Below are positions 14,469-22,138 of a stretch of DNA of 27,296 nucleotides, piece after piece. The first letter of the stretch is position 1, and each line of letters opens with the position of its first letter. Location: the NCBI GenBank assembly GCA_027371625.1, contig DAHXMQ010000022.1, forward strand, positions 1 to 27,296. Direction: 5' to 3'. Under the pieces are notes generated by a model. That model saw nothing but the letters and a program-made list of their open reading frames with translations. It did not search any database and had not been told where the DNA came from. A program made the translations under genes and the position numbers. This DNA comes from Candidatus Methanoperedentaceae archaeon (lineage in GTDB: Archaea > Halobacteriota > Methanosarcinia > Methanosarcinales > Methanoperedenaceae).

Positions 14469-15769
14469 AAAACAATATGTTGCACACAAATTATATTCTT
14501 ATAATAACTACAGCCATACTGTTCATCATGTTACCTCTTCCTTCACTGGCACTGAGTAATGGCTATGCCAGGATAGTTTCTAATGTAAGGGGGCTGCAGG
14601 ATTATGATCTGCACTGGAATGACAGGTTTCCGCCTGGCAGCACAATAAAAATCTATGCGGAAGCTGACGGAATAAACCACAAACGTGAGGTGGCAGTTGA
14701 CTATGTTTTTATTATCAAGGATCCGAATGGATATGTAATAGATACAGCATCGTACAGCAATACATATCATGATTACAGGGACGACGATTTTATTACATAT
14801 TCAAGAGATGTGCCTGAAAGCTGGGTTGATGGCGTTTATACGGCAGAAATAGATATTTTTGACCTATTGAACGATTCGCTCATGGATAATTACTATCAGC
14901 AGGTCGCTTCAGCGTATTTAAATGGGAGCAGTGCCCCAGACGTGCCTGTTATGAGCAGGGGAGATGTACTCAATGATCCACAGCAGCATATAAATTTTAC
15001 ATTAACATTTTATATAGACAGATATGCCAGCAAATATCCAGTCGATAGATTCAGGGTTGAGAACATCATGCTTGACAGAACAAGCGTAGCTCCTGGCGAA
15101 CCCGTCACGGTGAGTGCTAATATAACAAACACGTTCTACGATGCAGGTTCAACGAATCTTTCCCTGCTGCTGGATAATACATTAATAAGTACTACCGAAT
15201 TCGATGTCGGTGCGTATAGCTCAGTCAACGCGGTTTTTACGGTTACAAGCAACATTACAGGTAACCATTTGGTAGAGATAATTCCAACCGGGAAAAACAC
15301 CGTAGGATTCAATCTTTCGGCATTTTTTAATGTGAGCGCAGGTAAAAAGGTTGAGATGCCTACAGCAATTACTCTTAGTGATCTGGTGGTAGATCATTTA
15401 AATGTTGCACCGAATGAACCCGTAACCATTTCGGTGACAGCGGAAAATAAAGGTAAAGAAGGAACACAGGGCGTTCTGCTGTACATCAATGATATTCTGG
15501 TAGAGAGGCGTGATGTTCATCTGAACTTTTCAGAAACTCAAGATATAAAATTCAATGTCACGGAAGCAGAGCAAGGTGCATATAGGGTAACTATCGGAAA
15601 TACCAGTCTAAACAAGATTTTTTTTGTAACAGCAATTAATGCCACGCAGACAGTTACTGCTGTGCCTGAAATAGAAAAAAAACCAGGACTTAAACCTGTT
15701 ATCGGGCTTTCGGCAATAGTTGTATTTATTGTGATATTAAGATTATATTTGAAAAAGAAATTAAAGTGA
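14465..15769 (+). CDS. Membrane-anchored surface protein with CARDB-like repeats
   Basis: A 434-aa exported protein: signal peptide about 1-30 (ending SLAL), an N-terminal domain of roughly 160 residues containing a long acidic loop rich in Tyr and Asp, then two CARDB-like beta-sandwich repeats (about 198-290 and 302-395) with the phrases VAPGEPVTVSANIT and VAPNEPVTISVTAEN. The C-terminus is KKPGLKP, a hydrophobic helix and LKKKLK. This is either a plain membrane anchor or a degenerate PGF-CTERM signal with PGL in place of PGF. ATGA overlap with the preceding membrane protein suggests coupled translation and a shared complex. An ATG at 14477 is an alternative start. Confidence 0.82.
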   Translation: MKNNMLHTNYILIITTAILFIMLPLPSLALSNGYARIVSNVRGLQDYDLHWNDRFPPGSTIKIYAEADGINHKREVAVDYVFIIKDPNGYVIDTASYSNTYHDYRDDDFITYSRDVPESWVDGVYTAEIDIFDLLNDSLMDNYYQQVASAYLNGSSAPDVPVMSRGDVLNDPQQHINFTLTFYIDRYASKYPVDRFRVENIMLDRTSVAPGEPVTVSANITNTFYDAGSTNLSLLLDNTLISTTEFDVGAYSSVNAVFTVTSNITGNHLVEIIPTGKNTVGFNLSAFFNVSAGKKVEMPTAITLSDLVVDHLNVAPNEPVTISVTAENKGKEGTQGVLLYINDILVERRDVHLNFSETQDIKFNVTEAEQGAYRVTIGNTSLNKIFFVTAINATQTVTAVPEIEKKPGLKPVIGLSAIVVFIVILRLYLKKKLK

Positions 15770-15773
15770 TAAT

Positions 15774-16511
15774 ATGGCTCCGAAGATAATTGCCCTTGGC
15801 TCAGGAAAAGGCGGCGTTGGTAAAACAACGGTTGCATTAAATTTAGGTTTTGCGATAGCGTCGTTTAACAAGAAGGTCTTGGTCGTGGATACAGATGTAT
15901 CGCTGCCGAATCTCGATTTATATACAGGTCTTGAAAAGCCACTGCTCACCCTTCTCGAAGTGCTTAACGGTACGGCAGATATACAAAGCGCCACATATAC
16001 CATCCAGATGGGACTTCATATCCTTCCGTGCGGCTCTTCGTTGCAGGCTCTTCAGGAAGTAAATATAGATAAACTGGGGGATGTTATATCAAAGTTAAAA
16101 AAAAGCGAATTTGATATCATAATTCTCGATGTACCGGCAGGGCTTTCCAGGTTCAGCATACTGCCCATGACGTATTCCGATGAGGTTTTGCTCATCGTAA
16201 ATCCAGATCCAGCTTCTATATCCGATGCCCAGAAAGTAAAGGCAGTCGCGGCGCTTGCTGGTATTGATGTTACAGGTATAATAGTGAATAAATATACAAA
16301 GAGCGTTTATGGAGACCTCGGAGTAAAGCTTGGCTTGCCTGTCCTTGGTGTAATACCCACTGACGATGCCATCATCAAAGCCAGAGATACAAAGACGCCG
16401 CTCATCGTGTTAAAACCAAAATCTTCTTCCGCGAAGGCAATATTACAAATAGCAAGGAAGCTCTGCGGGATTCCTGAGAAAAAAAGCTTTTTTGAGAGGT
16501 TGCTTCGATGA
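15774..16511 (+). CDS. MinD/ParA-family ATPase
   Basis: A 245-aa P-loop ATPase. The deviant Walker A motif KGGVGKT spans residues 12-18, with the signature Lys12 needed for the sandwich dimer. VVDTDVSLPNLD (38-48) is the switch I/Walker A' region and IIILDVPAGL (115-124) the Walker B strand. The C-terminal tail is short (SFFERLLR) and could be an amphipathic membrane-targeting helix, as in MinD. Such proteins position division sites, flagella, pili or other surface machines. It lies 4 bp after the surface-protein gene and overlaps the membrane-anchored winged-helix gene by ATGA, so it probably works on the cluster's machinery, for instance its placement; that is inference. Confidence 0.92.
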   Translation: MAPKIIALGSGKGGVGKTTVALNLGFAIASFNKKVLVVDTDVSLPNLDLYTGLEKPLLTLLEVLNGTADIQSATYTIQMGLHILPCGSSLQALQEVNIDKLGDVISKLKKSEFDIIILDVPAGLSRFSILPMTYSDEVLLIVNPDPASISDAQKVKAVAALAGIDVTGIIVNKYTKSVYGDLGVKLGLPVLGVIPTDDAIIKARDTKTPLIVLKPKSSSAKAILQIARKLCGIPEKKSFFERLLR

Positions 16512-17101
16512 GCAAGGAAAACACCCATGATAGCCGTCTTTTGGATTTTTTCATGGGCGATAACCTATCGCTAAAAAAAATTATTAAGAGAGAAAAACCT
16601 GAAAACGAAGAGGAAAAAGAATCGAAACCTGTTTTCAGCCTTGAAAATATAGGAACAAGAAAAGACCAAACTGAAAAAAAAAACACATTTACCAGAAATG
16701 TAACCAACCACGACACTGACAGTGATAAAAAAGAATTTGCTGAAGTGGACTATGCTATCCTGAAATCGATTACCTACGATTTTAAAAGTATTACACAAAT
16801 ATCAAAAGCACTCCAGATTAGAGCCGCAGTTGTAGAGAAGCATATCTTTTTACTCATCAAAAACGGTTTTATAAAATATTTTCAGTATTGTGTACTTACT
16901 TCTAAAGGCAAAGATGCTATCGTAGAGTTTGAAAGAAACAATTCAGAGGATATATGGAAGCCCATCGATGATTTTATAGTTTCTGTTGTGGAGCGCAACA
17001 AGGAAAACAAACTAAAACTGCAAAAAATGATTGATACATCTTTACTAATTTTTTTAATTATATTAATTATATTAATTATCTATTTTGGACTATTATCATG
17101 A
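16508..17101 (+). CDS. Winged-helix protein with C-terminal membrane anchor
   Basis: A 197-aa protein. Residues 1-78 are highly charged, rich in Lys, Glu and Asn, and probably disordered. Residues about 80-145 form a winged helix (AILKSITYDFKSITQISKAL, then VVEKHIFLLIKNGFIK and a YCVLTSKGKDAI wing). Residues 177-195 are a single membrane helix made almost only of Ile, Leu and Phe. It looks like a membrane-tethered DNA-binding protein or a MinD partner that uses a wHTH fold for protein contacts. It overlaps the MinD gene by ATGA and converges with the next gene, overlapping it by 6 bp. It is a candidate for the factor that binds the repeats at 7082 and 10642, without direct evidence. Confidence 0.8.
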   Translation: MSKENTHDSRLLDFFMGDNLSLKKIIKREKPENEEEKESKPVFSLENIGTRKDQTEKKNTFTRNVTNHDTDSDKKEFAEVDYAILKSITYDFKSITQISKALQIRAAVVEKHIFLLIKNGFIKYFQYCVLTSKGKDAIVEFERNNSEDIWKPIDDFIVSVVERNKENKLKLQKMIDTSLLIFLIILIILIIYFGLLS

Positions 17102-18565
17102 ATGCTTCGGTTTTAGTGCGCAGACTGCCAGAATACATCCAATAATACCGAGAACAGCATCGAATCCAAGTGATTTTACTGGCGTCGTTTCCTGTGCACT
17201 TGGGATGAATGTGACTTCCCTCTGCTCGGTTTTTATATTCCCTTCCACATTTACTGCAACGATAGTTATAGTGTTAGTCCCTTTTGAAAGATTAATCGTT
17301 GCATTCCATTGAGTGGTTCCTGCTGCCACACCGTTGACTGTAACTATTAAAATGCCGCTTGGGTCCTCGGCAGTACCAGAGATAGTTAAATTTTCAGAAC
17401 TAACATTTGAGGGTATAGGGTTTACTTTAATCACTGGAACTGTCGTCACAGGAGGGGGCGTATTGGAAGGTACTTCGGTGACAGTCGTGGAAGGGATTGG
17501 GGTTCCAAATGCATACACATACCCATCTTCTGAAGTTGCGAATAACATGTCGTCCGATAGCGCCAGAGATATTATACCACCGCCGGTTGCATATTTATCT
17601 ATTAAAGTTCCATTTGCCGGGTCAAGTGCATATACAGTTCCGTCCTGCGACCCTGCATACACCACATCGTTTGTAGCTATGGGGGGCGAATCGACTCTGC
17701 CGCTGGTTTCAAATTTCCAGATAATATCTCCGTTATCTGAACTCAAGGCATAGATATTATAATCATTAGACCCTATATAGACCGAATTTTCTAAAACTGC
17801 TGCTGAAGACATGACCCAATCATTTGTCTTTTTATTCCATGTCAGGTTGCCGGTGCTGGAATCTAAAGCATACACGTTGTTGTCCTTTGACCCTATATAC
17901 ACTACGCCATTTACCACGGAGGGTGATGATGAAACGCCTCCTCCTGTTTTATACCTCCATTTAAGGTTTTCATTTGATGCATCCAGAGCATATATGTAAT
18001 CATCATTCGAACCTGCATAAATGTCGCCCTCAGATATTGCAGGTGTTGAGTCGATTCTGCCACCAGTAGGATATTTCCACTTCAAACTGCCATTGATTAT
18101 ATAAATAGAATAAATATTCCTGTCAAATCCTCCGTAGAGAATGTTATTATAAGCAACAGGCTGCGTGGAGGTGCTGCTTCCTGTATCGTATTTCCATACA
18201 AGGTTTCCACTAAAATCCAAAGCATATATATAATTATCAAAAGATGATACAAAGACCTTCCCATTATTCGCCGTTGGAGAATAGACTTTTCCAAGTGTGG
18301 AGTACATCCATTTTAATTTCCCTGATACTGCGTCTATCGCATACAGATTGTTATCGTCCGAACCTACAAACAGAATACCACTATCGATAACGGGGGCAGA
18401 AATATCGGAGCTTCCTATCTTGTATTTCCATATTAAATTTAAGGGAATGGGCGGGCTTTCCGAATACCCGCTATGTTGCAGATTTCCTCCTAGAGTCTGC
18501 CAGTTTCCTGAGGATGCGGATGGGAATAGTAAGATAAAAAATAACAGCGCTATGTATTTTCGCAT
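17096..18565 (-). CDS. PQQ-like beta-propeller surface protein with sorting-signal-like tail
   Basis: A 489-aa exported protein. The signal peptide is MRKYIALLFFILLFPSASSG. Residues about 25-355 contain eight PQQ/YVTN-like repeats with the pattern (V)YxGSxDxxIYALDxxxGxLxWxYxTGG, forming an eight-bladed propeller. A Thr/Pro linker leads to an Ig-like domain (about 385-455, containing NLTISGTAEDPSG and KGTNTITIVAVN) related to glucodextranase-B-type modules. The tail is SLGFDAVLGIIG, a hydrophobic stretch and KPKHS, which resembles PGF-CTERM with LGF in place of PGF. GTG at 18580 is an upstream alternative; I prefer ATG 18565 with TAGGTGAG ahead. No PQQ-dehydrogenase catalytic motif is evident, so a binding or scaffold role is likelier. 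It converges on the cytochrome cluster. Confidence 0.87.
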   Translation of the reverse strand: MRKYIALLFFILLFPSASSGNWQTLGGNLQHSGYSESPPIPLNLIWKYKIGSSDISAPVIDSGILFVGSDDNNLYAIDAVSGKLKWMYSTLGKVYSPTANNGKVFVSSFDNYIYALDFSGNLVWKYDTGSSTSTQPVAYNNILYGGFDRNIYSIYIINGSLKWKYPTGGRIDSTPAISEGDIYAGSNDDYIYALDASNENLKWRYKTGGGVSSSPSVVNGVVYIGSKDNNVYALDSSTGNLTWNKKTNDWVMSSAAVLENSVYIGSNDYNIYALSSDNGDIIWKFETSGRVDSPPIATNDVVYAGSQDGTVYALDPANGTLIDKYATGGGIISLALSDDMLFATSEDGYVYAFGTPIPSTTVTEVPSNTPPPVTTVPVIKVNPIPSNVSSENLTISGTAEDPSGILIVTVNGVAAGTTQWNATINLSKGTNTITIVAVNVEGNIKTEQREVTFIPSAQETTPVKSLGFDAVLGIIGCILAVCALKPKHS

Positions 18566-18772
18566 GGTCTTAAAGCTCACCTATATGCATAGTAAAATCA
18601 AACGATTTAAACTTAACTTCGACCTCTCAGGCGCAGGTTCCAGAGAAGTCACGCACTGAACCCAAAACATTAATAAACACAGGAATCTTAGTTATACCAC
18701 AGGACAGAGGAACCATTATTTTCAGACCTGTTTGATACTTAATTCGATACAAATTGCAGAAGTGAGGTAACA

Positions 18773-18913
18773 ATGTCAAAACTAAAAAAGCGGGAACTTG
18801 AGAGAAAAGGCGAGAAAAAACAGAAGATTCTGGAGAATAAGCTGATAGCAGAGCACCTTGAGGACCTAACAAAAACAAAAGTGGAGCCTGAGGAACTCCC
18901 CGAGGAAGAATAG
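18773..18913 (+). CDS. Small highly charged protein upstream of MoaD-like and MoaA
   Basis: A 46-aa protein, MSKLKKRELERKGEKK onward, ending in an acidic tail ELPEEE. About half the residues are Lys, Glu, Arg or Asp, and it should be one long helix. A ribosome-binding site (GAGGT) lies 5 nt before the ATG, and the stop overlaps the next gene's GTG by one base (TAGTG), which supports real translation. I do not recognise a family. Its position suggests it belongs with the ubiquitin-like protein and MoaA. Confidence 0.7.
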   Translation: MSKLKKRELERKGEKKQKILENKLIAEHLEDLTKTKVEPEELPEEE

Positions 18914-19119
18914 TGAATATAAAAGTAAAGCTCCTTTCCGGGGGTGTTAAAGAGCAAAACATGGAGGTTTCACCTCATTCTACATACGAAGAACTGCTTC
19001 GTTCCCTTAATATCAATCCTGAAATAGTGCTTGTTTTCCGAGGCGGCGCTCCTGTACCTCTGGATGAGAAAGTGTCACAGGAAGATGTTGAAGTGCTGAG
19101 GGTTGTGACAGGGGGATAA
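18913..19119 (+). CDS. Ubiquitin-like MoaD/ThiS/SAMP-family sulfur carrier
   Basis: A 68-aa beta-grasp protein that ends in Gly-Gly, the feature through which MoaD, ThiS and archaeal SAMPs are adenylated and then carry a thiocarboxylate or are joined to lysines. The start is GTG at 18913, with GAGGAAG just upstream and one base of overlap with the preceding stop. The pattern MNIKVKLL, TYEELLRSLNINPE, VLVFRGGAPVPLDEKV and VLRVVTGG fits a ubiquitin-like fold. It lies 7 bp before moaA, suggesting the sulfur carrier for molybdopterin synthase, but a tRNA-thiolation or protein-modifier role cannot be excluded. No MoaE or E1-like gene is in the window. Confidence 0.9.
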   Translation: MNIKVKLLSGGVKEQNMEVSPHSTYEELLRSLNINPEIVLVFRGGAPVPLDEKVSQEDVEVLRVVTGG

Positions 19120-19126
19120 AGGCACC

Positions 19127-20011
19127 ATGCAGTTGACAGATGCCTATGGAAGGACAATAAATAGCCTCAGAATATCCATCACAAACCGCTGCAATCTGAA
19201 CTGCATCTACTGCCATCGCGAAGGTGAGAATCGCAACATAAAAACCGAAATGACTGCTGAGGCTATAAAAAATATAGTCGAGGCTTCAAAGACTTTCGGT
19301 ATAGACAAGGTTAAATTCTCAGGAGGGGAGCCGTTAATGAGAAGCGATTTTGAGAATATTCTACAATCCCTTCCGGAACTGGTGGACATCTCAGCCACGA
19401 CCAACGGGATATATCTTGCGCCAAGGGCAAAGAGCCTCGCAGAGAGCGGACTTTCCAGAATCAATATAAGCCTTCCCTCCCTTTCGCCTGAAAAATACAG
19501 GAAAGTAACAGGAGGGGATATCGCCCGTGTATTGGAAGGAATCGATACTGCTGTTGACTGCCTTGCGCCTGTCAAACTCAATATGGTACTGCTCAAGGGT
19601 ATAAACGATAATGAAATAGAAAAAATGATGGATTTTACCAGTAGGTATGAAGGAAAAGTTATCCTGCAATTGATAGAATTGATGGATTTCCGAAAGGCTA
19701 CAAACTATAAGATGGATATCAATGAAATAGAAAAGTTCCTGGAATCCAGAGCATCGAGTATTAAAGAGCGGGCAATGCACAGGAGAAAGAAATACCATAT
19801 AGATGGAATAGAGGTCGAACTTGTCCGCCCTATTGATAATTCGCTTTTCTGTGCAAGCTGCACAAGGCTTCGCGTCACTTGTGATGGCAGGCTTAAGCCC
19901 TGCCTTTTCAGGAATGATAACCTGGTGGATGTGAACAATAAAACGCAAAAGGAGATTGCAGAATTGATGAAGCTCGCAATGGATAGGCGGGAGCCGTTTT
20001 ATAAGGGTTGA
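19127..20011 (+). CDS. moaA: GTP 3',8-cyclase MoaA (molybdenum/tungsten cofactor)
   Basis: A 294-aa radical SAM enzyme for the first step of molybdopterin synthesis. Cys22, Cys26 and Cys29 (TNRCNLNCIYC) bind the SAM cluster and KFSGGEP (63-69) is the SAM site. The second cluster motif is Cys242, Cys245 and Cys259 in FCASCTRLRVTCDG...PCL, which binds GTP and is diagnostic for MoaA. The C-terminus ends YKG instead of the common GG that inserts into the active site, so its tail may be slightly altered. Preceded at 7 bp by the ubiquitin-like carrier. Mo/W-pterin is needed for formylmethanofuran dehydrogenase in this kind of archaeon. It overlaps the convergent gene by 13 bp. Confidence 0.95.
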   Translation: MQLTDAYGRTINSLRISITNRCNLNCIYCHREGENRNIKTEMTAEAIKNIVEASKTFGIDKVKFSGGEPLMRSDFENILQSLPELVDISATTNGIYLAPRAKSLAESGLSRINISLPSLSPEKYRKVTGGDIARVLEGIDTAVDCLAPVKLNMVLLKGINDNEIEKMMDFTSRYEGKVILQLIELMDFRKATNYKMDINEIEKFLESRASSIKERAMHRRKKYHIDGIEVELVRPIDNSLFCASCTRLRVTCDGRLKPCLFRNDNLVDVNNKTQKEIAELMKLAMDRREPFYKG

Positions 20012-20955
20012 TTATAATGCGGTCTTTCGGTGTGGATTTTATTGACAAAACTGTATTCAAATATTTCATTTTCAGGTATTTTCCTCAAGATGTATTTTAA
20101 CCGGTGAAGCACGGGCACAAAAGCCAGCGTTGCCGCGACAAACTCGGGGGAAAGCGCTGCACAGTATTTTGGTGAGACACGGTATGCCTCGAGCACAAAA
20201 TCCTCATCCACTATTCCTGTGAGTTTAGAAACTATTCGTGCAGCATCGCCGGGTTTTTCCCTTATGAAATTGCTTGCCTTTTCGTGCATTCTGAGAAAGC
20301 CAAGAATTATATCTGGATACTGCCTTAATTCTTTTCTTATGACGATGCCATAGCTTGGGTTGTTCTGCCAGAGAGCATGAGGCGGAATTATGATTCTTGC
20401 GTTGCAGGCGCGCGATGCTGCCACGGCAAGAGAAGGCGTCCCGACCACAGCCTCTATCTCCCCATCCACAAGCGCCTCAAGCACAAAGTCAGTCCACGGG
20501 AAGTTCTTTACTCTTATGTCGAGCTTCGCCTCCTGCAAGGCATTGTTGATTATGACATCATGGATAGAGCCTTTTGGAGGAGAGCCAATAATCTTTCCTT
20601 TAAACTGCGCCAGCGTAGAGTTGAAATCCCCAAGCGCATCAAGTGTCTGGTATTCCTCCTGAGCAACCAGCACAGTCCCCTCTATATGACCGCCTGCTAT
20701 GCATATAATCGGAACTCCTCTATCGATGCCGATAATGGCAGGAGGAAGACCTATATAGCCGAGGTCGATTTCGTTATTTTCGAAAGCCGCTACAATATCT
20801 GGACCTGAGGCAAAAAGCTTCCAGTTTGCATGGATGCCCGCTTTTTCAAGCCAGTCTGTGCCCATCAGGATGAAAGAGGTGTGATAGACTGTAGAAAGGT
20901 GACCGATGGTGATGGGCTTTAGGACGCCCGTATTGTTTCTCCTCGTACTGTTCAT
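19999..20955 (-). CDS. NMT1/SsuA-like substrate-binding protein without signal peptide
   Basis: A 318-aa protein of the ABC-transporter solute-binding superfamily used for nitrate, sulfonate or pyrimidine precursors (COG0715 type). KPITIGHLSTVYHTSFILMG opens domain I, and GEIDLGYIGLPP-like (NNEIDLGYIGLPP), KIIGSPPKGSIHD and EAVVGTPSLA blocks are characteristic. There is no signal peptide or lipobox, and no permease or ATPase gene is adjacent, so the product should stay in the cytoplasm. The family also contains soluble enzymes and binding proteins, for example THI5-like and MqnA/MqnD-like forms. TTG at 21000 would add 15 residues; I chose ATG 20955. It is the last of three minus-strand genes. 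Confidence 0.82.
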   Translation of the reverse strand: MNSTRRNNTGVLKPITIGHLSTVYHTSFILMGTDWLEKAGIHANWKLFASGPDIVAAFENNEIDLGYIGLPPAIIGIDRGVPIICIAGGHIEGTVLVAQEEYQTLDALGDFNSTLAQFKGKIIGSPPKGSIHDVIINNALQEAKLDIRVKNFPWTDFVLEALVDGEIEAVVGTPSLAVAASRACNARIIIPPHALWQNNPSYGIVIRKELRQYPDIILGFLRMHEKASNFIREKPGDAARIVSKLTGIVDEDFVLEAYRVSPKYCAALSPEFVAATLAFVPVLHRLKYILRKIPENEIFEYSFVNKIHTERPHYNQPL

Positions 20956-21018
20956 ACCTATTAAATCCTCTATTACACTATAAGCTTGCTCATTGCACAA
21001 AGCCTGAATTCCATACTA

Positions 21019-22107
21019 TTAATAATACTTCACATCCACCACATATTCCTTTGCCAGCGCAAGTATCCTTGCAAGCAATTCACTTCTCACCATGCTAATT
21101 TTCTGTCCACCTTCCATTAATTCCTCACGCACCTTTCTACCCACGATATCATCAAATCCATACCTGACGCGAATAATAACCGAACCCGAAGGAACCACTC
21201 CATTTTCGAGAACATCATCCATATCTCCGTCCACGATACCGATGACCGGAATGCCAAGGCGTGCCAGTATGTCAGCCGCAATTGCAGTAGTGTCATCTCC
21301 CACTGTGACAACAAGCCCTGCGTCTTTTACAAACTCAAATGTGGATTCTGCGCAATGGTCTATGATGGCAATTCTGGTTCCACCCAACATCTTTCTTATC
21401 TTTGGTTTGTGCAGGCTTCGCCTGATGCTTCCTGTCTTGACCTTTGCCGTAAAAAGATCAATCCTGCGATTTTCAAGTTTTTCAAGACCATGTTGCTTTA
21501 CTTTTATTCCTCTGAGTTCGACTACCCTGCCATACTTGCAAACGATTTCAGGTTCAGGATGTGTAACCTCTCCTATAACGATTCCATCGAGGCGTATGTT
21601 TTCTCCCACAAATGCGCCTGATATACGACGGATAACAAGGTCTCCATCCACTCTAATATGCAAGGGCGCAGAACAGCTAAACTCGATGGGAAGGTCGTAG
21701 GTTTCACGCAGCATCTGTTTGATATACTCGGCGCAGCGTTTCACCTCGTTACTATAGTAAATTATCCTGCCATCGCTATCAGGGCGCTCGATGTGAACAA
21801 GAGGAACCTGTAAGATTTTCGATGCCACTATTCGCCCGAAAAAGCGTCCTGTTTCCAGGGTTTTTCCATGGTTGAGAAGCATCGCAAGATCTATGCTGTC
21901 CTTTATAGAAAGAATAGTCTCGCTCGGTGTGAGCCCTTTTGAAATATCGATTATGCCTTCAAGACCTGCATCAAGCACCGCAGTCCTTCCCATTGTTCCC
22001 CCGAGCTTTGCGCTCACCTCATGCTTCCTCCTGAGTATGTCGATTATCCGCTTTGCCGAACCCGTATCGACAATCTCAGGACCGTGGAGTATTATTCCTA
22101 TGCGCAT
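21019..22107 (-). CDS. DUF2117 domain protein
   Basis: A 362-aa cytoplasmic protein that I recognise as the DUF2117 family of methanogenic archaea; its function is not established. The N-terminus MRIGIILHGPEIVDTG and LGGTMGRTAVLDAGLEG are typical. Later sections contain GIVIGEVTHPEPEIVCKYGR and, near the C-terminus, VTVGDDTTAIAADIL and GIPVIGIVDGDMDDV, which look like a nucleotide- or phosphate-binding Rossmann-like half. TTG at 22152, overlapping the dinB stop, would add 15 residues; I chose ATG 22107 because the conserved sequence begins there, although no clear ribosome-binding site precedes it. It lies 31 bp after dinB. Confidence 0.85.
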   Translation of the reverse strand: MRIGIILHGPEIVDTGSAKRIIDILRRKHEVSAKLGGTMGRTAVLDAGLEGIIDISKGLTPSETILSIKDSIDLAMLLNHGKTLETGRFFGRIVASKILQVPLVHIERPDSDGRIIYYSNEVKRCAEYIKQMLRETYDLPIEFSCSAPLHIRVDGDLVIRRISGAFVGENIRLDGIVIGEVTHPEPEIVCKYGRVVELRGIKVKQHGLEKLENRRIDLFTAKVKTGSIRRSLHKPKIRKMLGGTRIAIIDHCAESTFEFVKDAGLVVTVGDDTTAIAADILARLGIPVIGIVDGDMDDVLENGVVPSGSVIIRVRYGFDDIVGRKVREELMEGGQKISMVRSELLARILALAKEYVVDVKYY

Positions 22108-22138
22108 AAGTTCAGGATGATATATCTTCAATCGGTAA

